Source of the DNA: Collybia mongolica
Lineage: Eukaryota; Basidiomycota; Agaricomycetes; Agaricales; Clitocybaceae
Length of the DNA stretch: 64,000 bases
Assembly: GCA_013420905.1 (NCBI GenBank)
Contig: JAAXNY010000007.1
Span: forward strand, 293,284-357,283
Reading direction: 5' to 3'
Shown here: piece after piece, positions 60,290 to 64,000 of the stretch
How positions within the stretch are numbered: position 1 is the first letter of the stretch
How the letters are laid out: the number at the start of each line of letters is the position of its first letter
Position numbers and translations under genes: made by a program
The notes under the pieces: model-generated
Seen by the model: the letters and a program-made list of their open reading frames with translations, nothing else
Databases searched by the model: none
Told to the model about the DNA's origin: nothing

Positions 60290-63200
60290 TCACCTATGCA
60301 ACTTCCGGTGTGACATAGTAGTTTGTGGTAGCGCCGGCGCTATCCCCTCCTCAGTGTTCTCACTAGAGCTTGACTCTGAATCGGACTGATCCAATTGGAC
60401 TCTGTCAAACGTATAGTCACGCTCCTTGTAAACTTGCCTATTAGCGGGATCTTTCGATTCCACTAAAGCATTTAGTGTTTCGCTAGAGATGTCTATTAGA
60501 TCTTGCAGATTATCCGGCAGTTCAATTGTACTCCTAGCAAAATAGGGAATAACCCTAAACGCCCCCACTTTATGTTGCCACACCGATCCATCCATTTCGC
60601 AAACAATATAGGCTCCCCCGCGGTTTCGTCTAAGGACTATCATTGGTCCCAGGTACCGTGGCTTCAGCTTTTTATCGAGCGAACTTTCGACCTCGGTATT
60701 TCTAACTAGTACTAAACTTCCTGGTTTGAAATCATAGTCTCTGATGGTCGCGCTGTGATCCTTCTCATACTGTAATAGTCTCCTTTGTTTTTCTATATTG
60801 ATACGTTTCCTCATATCGGCCACATGCTGGACGTGCTTAGCTAGAGCCTGCGCTCTAAATCCAATGAGTTCCTCTGTAGTCAATATTTTTCCTGGTAACT
60901 TTACTAACCAAGTGGCTTCGATAATATCTAACGGTAAGGTTGGGTGCGCGCCCGTAATCATAAAATAGGGGGAGCAACCCGTCCCTTTCCGTATAGTAAT
61001 TCTGTCAGCCCACATTACATGGTGGAAGAAGTAGTACCACTTCTTTACATCACCACCTGTAGCTTTGAAGACAGCTTGACGCACATCCCAATGTGCGCGC
61101 TCGGCGATCCCATTTCCTTTGGAATTGTATGGTGATATACTTATTCCTGTAATACCATACTTGGATTCCAGCCACGCTTTGGCCGCGACAAAGGCAGGAC
61201 CATTATCCGTTACAATTTCCGTTAGGGAACCCCATCTACAAATTACTTCTTCGAACAGCCACCTTCCCAAGGTCTTGCCATCCTCAGATTTGAGGGGCGC
61301 GCCTTCCATCCACGAAGACAGCGCACATCTTCCTTGGACAATGTATTTATAACCGTTAGACGATGGGCTCATATACATGGTGTCCGCATGCAATACTTGG
61401 AATATAGACGGCGTGTGGGTTATGACAGGAGGGATTCTCAACAAAGTTAAGAGCCTTGTCTGACAGATGTGACATGACTTCACATACCATGATACATCGC
61501 GTTCCATTTCTGGCCACCAAAATCTTTTATCTATTAAGGATTTTGTTGCATAGAAACCCCTATGTCCAACAGAATCGTGAGATGCCTTCATCATATATGT
61601 TCGGTGATTTTTATCAACAACAAGCTGGTGCGCGCTATCGATATTTTTCCTATACATCCTGCCTTCTGGATCCAAAAAGAAATTAGACGCCTGCCTTGCA
61701 AACTTTAGGTAGGCGCGATCTGTCATTCCTTTTGGTCTCTTTTGTGGTCTTTTTAACCATTCTTTTATTAAAGGTAGGTTTTTATCCTGTTCCTGCGCCG
61801 TAGGTGTTCGTTTAGACTCATCATATACTTCCCTTACATTAGGGTCATATTTAAACTTTTCATCGGGTATGACAGTAGTATTTACAAGTTGCTTTAGATA
61901 AGCTTCTCTTTGAATACCGAACCGTCCTAAACCTAAGTGCTGTTTTACTTCTCCAATAAATGCTGCTTCACCAGCCCAGGCATTGTTTACTTCAACTTCA
62001 AAATCAGAGATTTCCTTCGCAAGTTGGAATAAATATCCGCTGCGCGTGTCGATCTCCTCTTTAAAATCTGACAGCTCCAAAGGGTCATCCAATCCTTCCG
62101 TTGGGTTGATAAACCTTAAAGGACCTGAGGGTTCGTCGTAACCATCGTCTGGGTCCGGGTAGACAGGATCCCCTAGCCGCGCGTCTCGTCTTGACAGACC
62201 ATCTGGGCCAAAGCCTTTACCAGCTTTATGAACCAGAGTAAAGTGGAACATAAGTATCCTATCAATCCACCTATTTACCGTTGCATTAGGTCCTAGACTT
62301 GGGTTTGATAACATCCCCTTAATGTACTTTGCATCCGTTTCCACTACCAAATTTCGTACTCCAATAAACCAATAATAACATGCCATTAGAACTCTCATCA
62401 ATCCGAATAGCTCTCGTTTGGGTTGTGAGAAGCGCGCTTCGCGCTCATTCAGAGTTATCGAGTCAAATCTAGCATAGTGCTTTCTTCCAGGTATATCAGG
62501 GTCTTCCTGATAGATATAGTAGCCTACGGCTTTCCATGACGTATCTACTGACAATACCACTGGCGTATTCCAGGTGTAATTAATTGGACGGAGCGCGGGG
62601 CTATTTTTAAGTGCGTCTAACAATAGCTGCTGCGCTTCTTCTTGCTCAGGCCCCCATATCCAAGGTTCACTACTTCTAGTTAACTTTTGAATTGGTTGGC
62701 CTATACGGGCGAAGTCTTTAATGAAATTCCTGCATACACCAATAGTTCCCATGTAAGCGCGTACTTCACTGACATCTTTGCATGGTCCCCATCTTTCAAC
62801 TACACCGATTCTATCTGTAGTAGGTTTTCGTCCTTCATAGGTACATCTATGTCCTACCACTAGAATTTCACTTGCGCATAACATAGACTTATATCCTGAA
62901 AACGTTCCTCCAGAATACTTCATTCTCTGTACGACGCGATTTACATTTTGCATATGTTCCCAGAAGAAGCGCCTAACACCTGGAGCACCAGGTAGCTCTT
63001 CTTCTGTTCCGTCCGGCAGTTCGTAGCGCGTTGCTGGACCGCGCACGGGTACATCATCAATGTAGGGTATTGTGACATGTGGTACCTCATCCTGTAGGAT
63101 GTATGTGACATCATCATGAAATATTGGAACTGAATTCGTCCATCCCATAGGAAGTGTTACTAGTCTCAGCGCGCCAAACGGTGTTTGGAACGTGGTTAGA

Positions 63201-63985
63201 TCGCGCGAGGTTTCTGCTAAAGGCCTCTCATCGTATCCTACATATAGATCCATCATTCCGCCACAAGCGCGCCCTGCGAAGTGTTCTGCTAGTTCTTCGG
63301 TAGCGGGTGGTAAGCCCGAGTGCGCTATTGTGACTGCATTCAGCGGTTCTAGACTATGTACAATTCTAAGCTTCTTTCCTGGGCCTTTCTTTAATACGGT
63401 AAACCATCTAGACCTATATGATGAATTGGATCTCTCATAGACTCCTGCATCAATTTTAGTTTTGATGATTTTACAAACATCTTCATAGATCCCTGGTGGG
63501 ATTCTAATGTTCCTTTCTGTCCACGGCGTATGTGGGACTACTGGTATCTCGACGGGAGGAAAATATTCCTTCTTAAAGCTACCGCGCTCACTATCATTCC
63601 AGGCAAAACCATCATTATGTTTGCACATAAAGTCGTGAATTATATCCATCTCTTTAGGTTTTAAGAAGCTCTCTTCTTCGTGTACCCTTTGGAATTCCGC
63701 GCGCCTTTCCTCAGTATACCTTCCAGTTGGTTTAAACGGAGGTGGGTTAGGCGTTAGAACGGGTAGGGCCGCTAAAGGGTCACCCTTTATATCTCTGATA
63801 ATTCTAAATTTATCAGGCAGGTCCGCCAGTGTTGGTTTTGTTTTCAAATGTACTGGTTTATACTTCTTTCCTACTAACTGATCCATGGGCTCAATATTAC
63901 ACTTTTCACTTGTTGCAGTTCCAAGACCGCGCTCGTTGGTGCCAATTTGCCACCGCTTTAATTTACTTAAAGCTTTATCGATCAT
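60290..63985 (-). CDS. pol: Ty3/Gypsy Pol polyprotein (RT, RNase H, integrase), 5' end open
   Basis: Copies element RNA into DNA and integrates it. The frame of 1231 codons from ATG 63985 is open upstream to the window edge (GCT CAA GAA CAG CCC), so gag/protease may be fused or lie beyond. RT is at about residues 160-380 with catalytic Asp246 ([10 protein letters not shown]) and YIDD at 308-311 (the family's YxDD box). RNase H at about 470-600 has Asp481 (LSVDTSW), Glu525 (KRELFG) and Asp551 (VETD). Integrase has the zinc HHCC (His803, His808, Cys838, Cys841) and the DDE triad Asp868 (HADTM), Asp927 (VTDNGPAF) and Glu962 (GIAERAH). A GPY/F-like segment ([19 protein letters not shown]) follows at about 1110-1128, then a Ser/Glu-rich tail without a chromodomain. 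No stop or frameshift is seen, so this copy may be active or recently inserted. Confidence 0.96.
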   Translation of the reverse strand: MIDKALSKLKRWQIGTNERGLGTATSEKCNIEPMDQLVGKKYKPVHLKTKPTLADLPDKFRIIRDIKGDPLAALPVLTPNPPPFKPTGRYTEERRAEFQRVHEEESFLKPKEMDIIHDFMCKHNDGFAWNDSERGSFKKEYFPPVEIPVVPHTPWTERNIRIPPGIYEDVCKIIKTKIDAGVYERSNSSYRSRWFTVLKKGPGKKLRIVHSLEPLNAVTIAHSGLPPATEELAEHFAGRACGGMMDLYVGYDERPLAETSRDLTTFQTPFGALRLVTLPMGWTNSVPIFHDDVTYILQDEVPHVTIPYIDDVPVRGPATRYELPDGTEEELPGAPGVRRFFWEHMQNVNRVVQRMKYSGGTFSGYKSMLCASEILVVGHRCTYEGRKPTTDRIGVVERWGPCKDVSEVRAYMGTIGVCRNFIKDFARIGQPIQKLTRSSEPWIWGPEQEEAQQLLLDALKNSPALRPINYTWNTPVVLSVDTSWKAVGYYIYQEDPDIPGRKHYARFDSITLNEREARFSQPKRELFGLMRVLMACYYWFIGVRNLVVETDAKYIKGMLSNPSLGPNATVNRWIDRILMFHFTLVHKAGKGFGPDGLSRRDARLGDPVYPDPDDGYDEPSGPLRFINPTEGLDDPLELSDFKEEIDTRSGYLFQLAKEISDFEVEVNNAWAGEAAFIGEVKQHLGLGRFGIQREAYLKQLVNTTVIPDEKFKYDPNVREVYDESKRTPTAQEQDKNLPLIKEWLKRPQKRPKGMTDRAYLKFARQASNFFLDPEGRMYRKNIDSAHQLVVDKNHRTYMMKASHDSVGHRGFYATKSLIDKRFWWPEMERDVSWYVKSCHICQTRLLTLLRIPPVITHTPSIFQVLHADTMYMSPSSNGYKYIVQGRCALSSWMEGAPLKSEDGKTLGRWLFEEVICRWGSLTEIVTDNGPAFVAAKAWLESKYGITGISISPYNSKGNGIAERAHWDVRQAVFKATGGDVKKWYYFFHHVMWADRITIRKGTGCSPYFMITGAHPTLPLDIIEATWLVKLPGKILTTEELIGFRAQALAKHVQHVADMRKRINIEKQRRLLQYEKDHSATIRDYDFKPGSLVLVRNTEVESSLDKKLKPRYLGPMIVLRRNRGGAYIVCEMDGSVWQHKVGAFRVIPYFARSTIELPDNLQDLIDISSETLNALVESKDPANRQVYKERDYTFDRVQLDQSDSESSSSENTEEGIAPALPQTTMSHRKLHR

Positions 63986-64000
63986 GGGCTGTTCTTGAGC

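Larger units (their letters stand above)
54460..64000 (-). mobile_element. Ty3/Gypsy LTR retrotransposon with two antisense genes (5' end outside the window)
   Basis: Read on the minus strand: pol (63985-60290), then a ~4.2 kb region carrying two spliced genes on the opposite strand, then a polypurine tract (55684-55676) and the 3' LTR (55675-54460). The gag region and 5' LTR must lie beyond 64000. The 3' LTR belongs to the same family as solo LTRs 1 and 2. The bases TCGT (54456-54459) are the expected target duplication to be found again after the 5' LTR. Confidence 0.85.

Noticed and set aside
60944..61686. Plus-strand frames opposite pol
   Set aside because: Shadows of the integrase region; not conserved domains and no promoter context like that of the two antisense genes.

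Overview
The window looks like genomic DNA of an agaricomycete (mushroom-forming basidiomycete). Introns are short (about 45-65 nt) with GTRNGT donors and YAG acceptors. The gene content is typical of that group: a Pms1 mismatch-repair protein, a phage-type GH24 lysozyme, an M35 metallopeptidase of the peptidyl-Lys type, two seven-TM proteins of agaricomycete-type families, and F-box/LRR proteins. Transposable-element debris is heavy. No tRNA, rRNA or CRISPR array was seen.

Layout: 1-2843, 5' two thirds of pms1 (minus, runs off the left edge). 3940-4574, small unknown gene. 6042-7553, seven-TM protein. 8485-10206, secreted GH24 lysozyme with a long low-complexity arm. 10348-13684, copy A of a ~3 kb non-coding, hairpin-rich repeat. 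16968-17562, secreted protein of unknown function with a possibly damaged exon junction. 18556-19829, F-box pseudogene. 20441-21705, second seven-TM protein (minus). 25483-26801, M35 metallopeptidase. 28165-31313, copy B of the hairpin element, inverted relative to A. Two smaller inverted repeat pairs (D/D' and E/E') lie around it. 33833-34542, small three-exon gene (minus). 36593-39213, copy C. 41752-42543, a 792-bp hAT-type MITE with perfect 8-bp target-site duplications, inserted in the 3' end of an F-box/LRR gene (42541-44037, minus) and supplying its stop codon. 44405-44990, small zinc-finger-like protein. 45-48.8 kb, CpG-poor repeat debris.

From 48.8 kb to the right edge is a nested transposon landscape. 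A decayed gene (48794-54459), whose last part looks like KDZ-transposon-associated proteins, is split by two solo LTRs (49492-50715 and 50975-52190), each flanked by a 4-bp duplication. It is then cut by the 3' LTR (54460-55675) of a minus-strand Ty3/Gypsy element. The pol ORF of that element (60290-63985) is intact over RT-RNase H-integrase. Between pol and the polypurine tract that primes the 3' LTR sit two intact, intron-rich genes on the opposite strand (56128-58074 and 58765-60143). One has an NLS-like stretch and a Zn2Cys6-like cysteine cluster. An LTR retrotransposon carrying two spliced antisense genes is the most unusual thing in the window. The multi-copy hairpin array with a conserved TATA box and a 52-bp palindrome is second.
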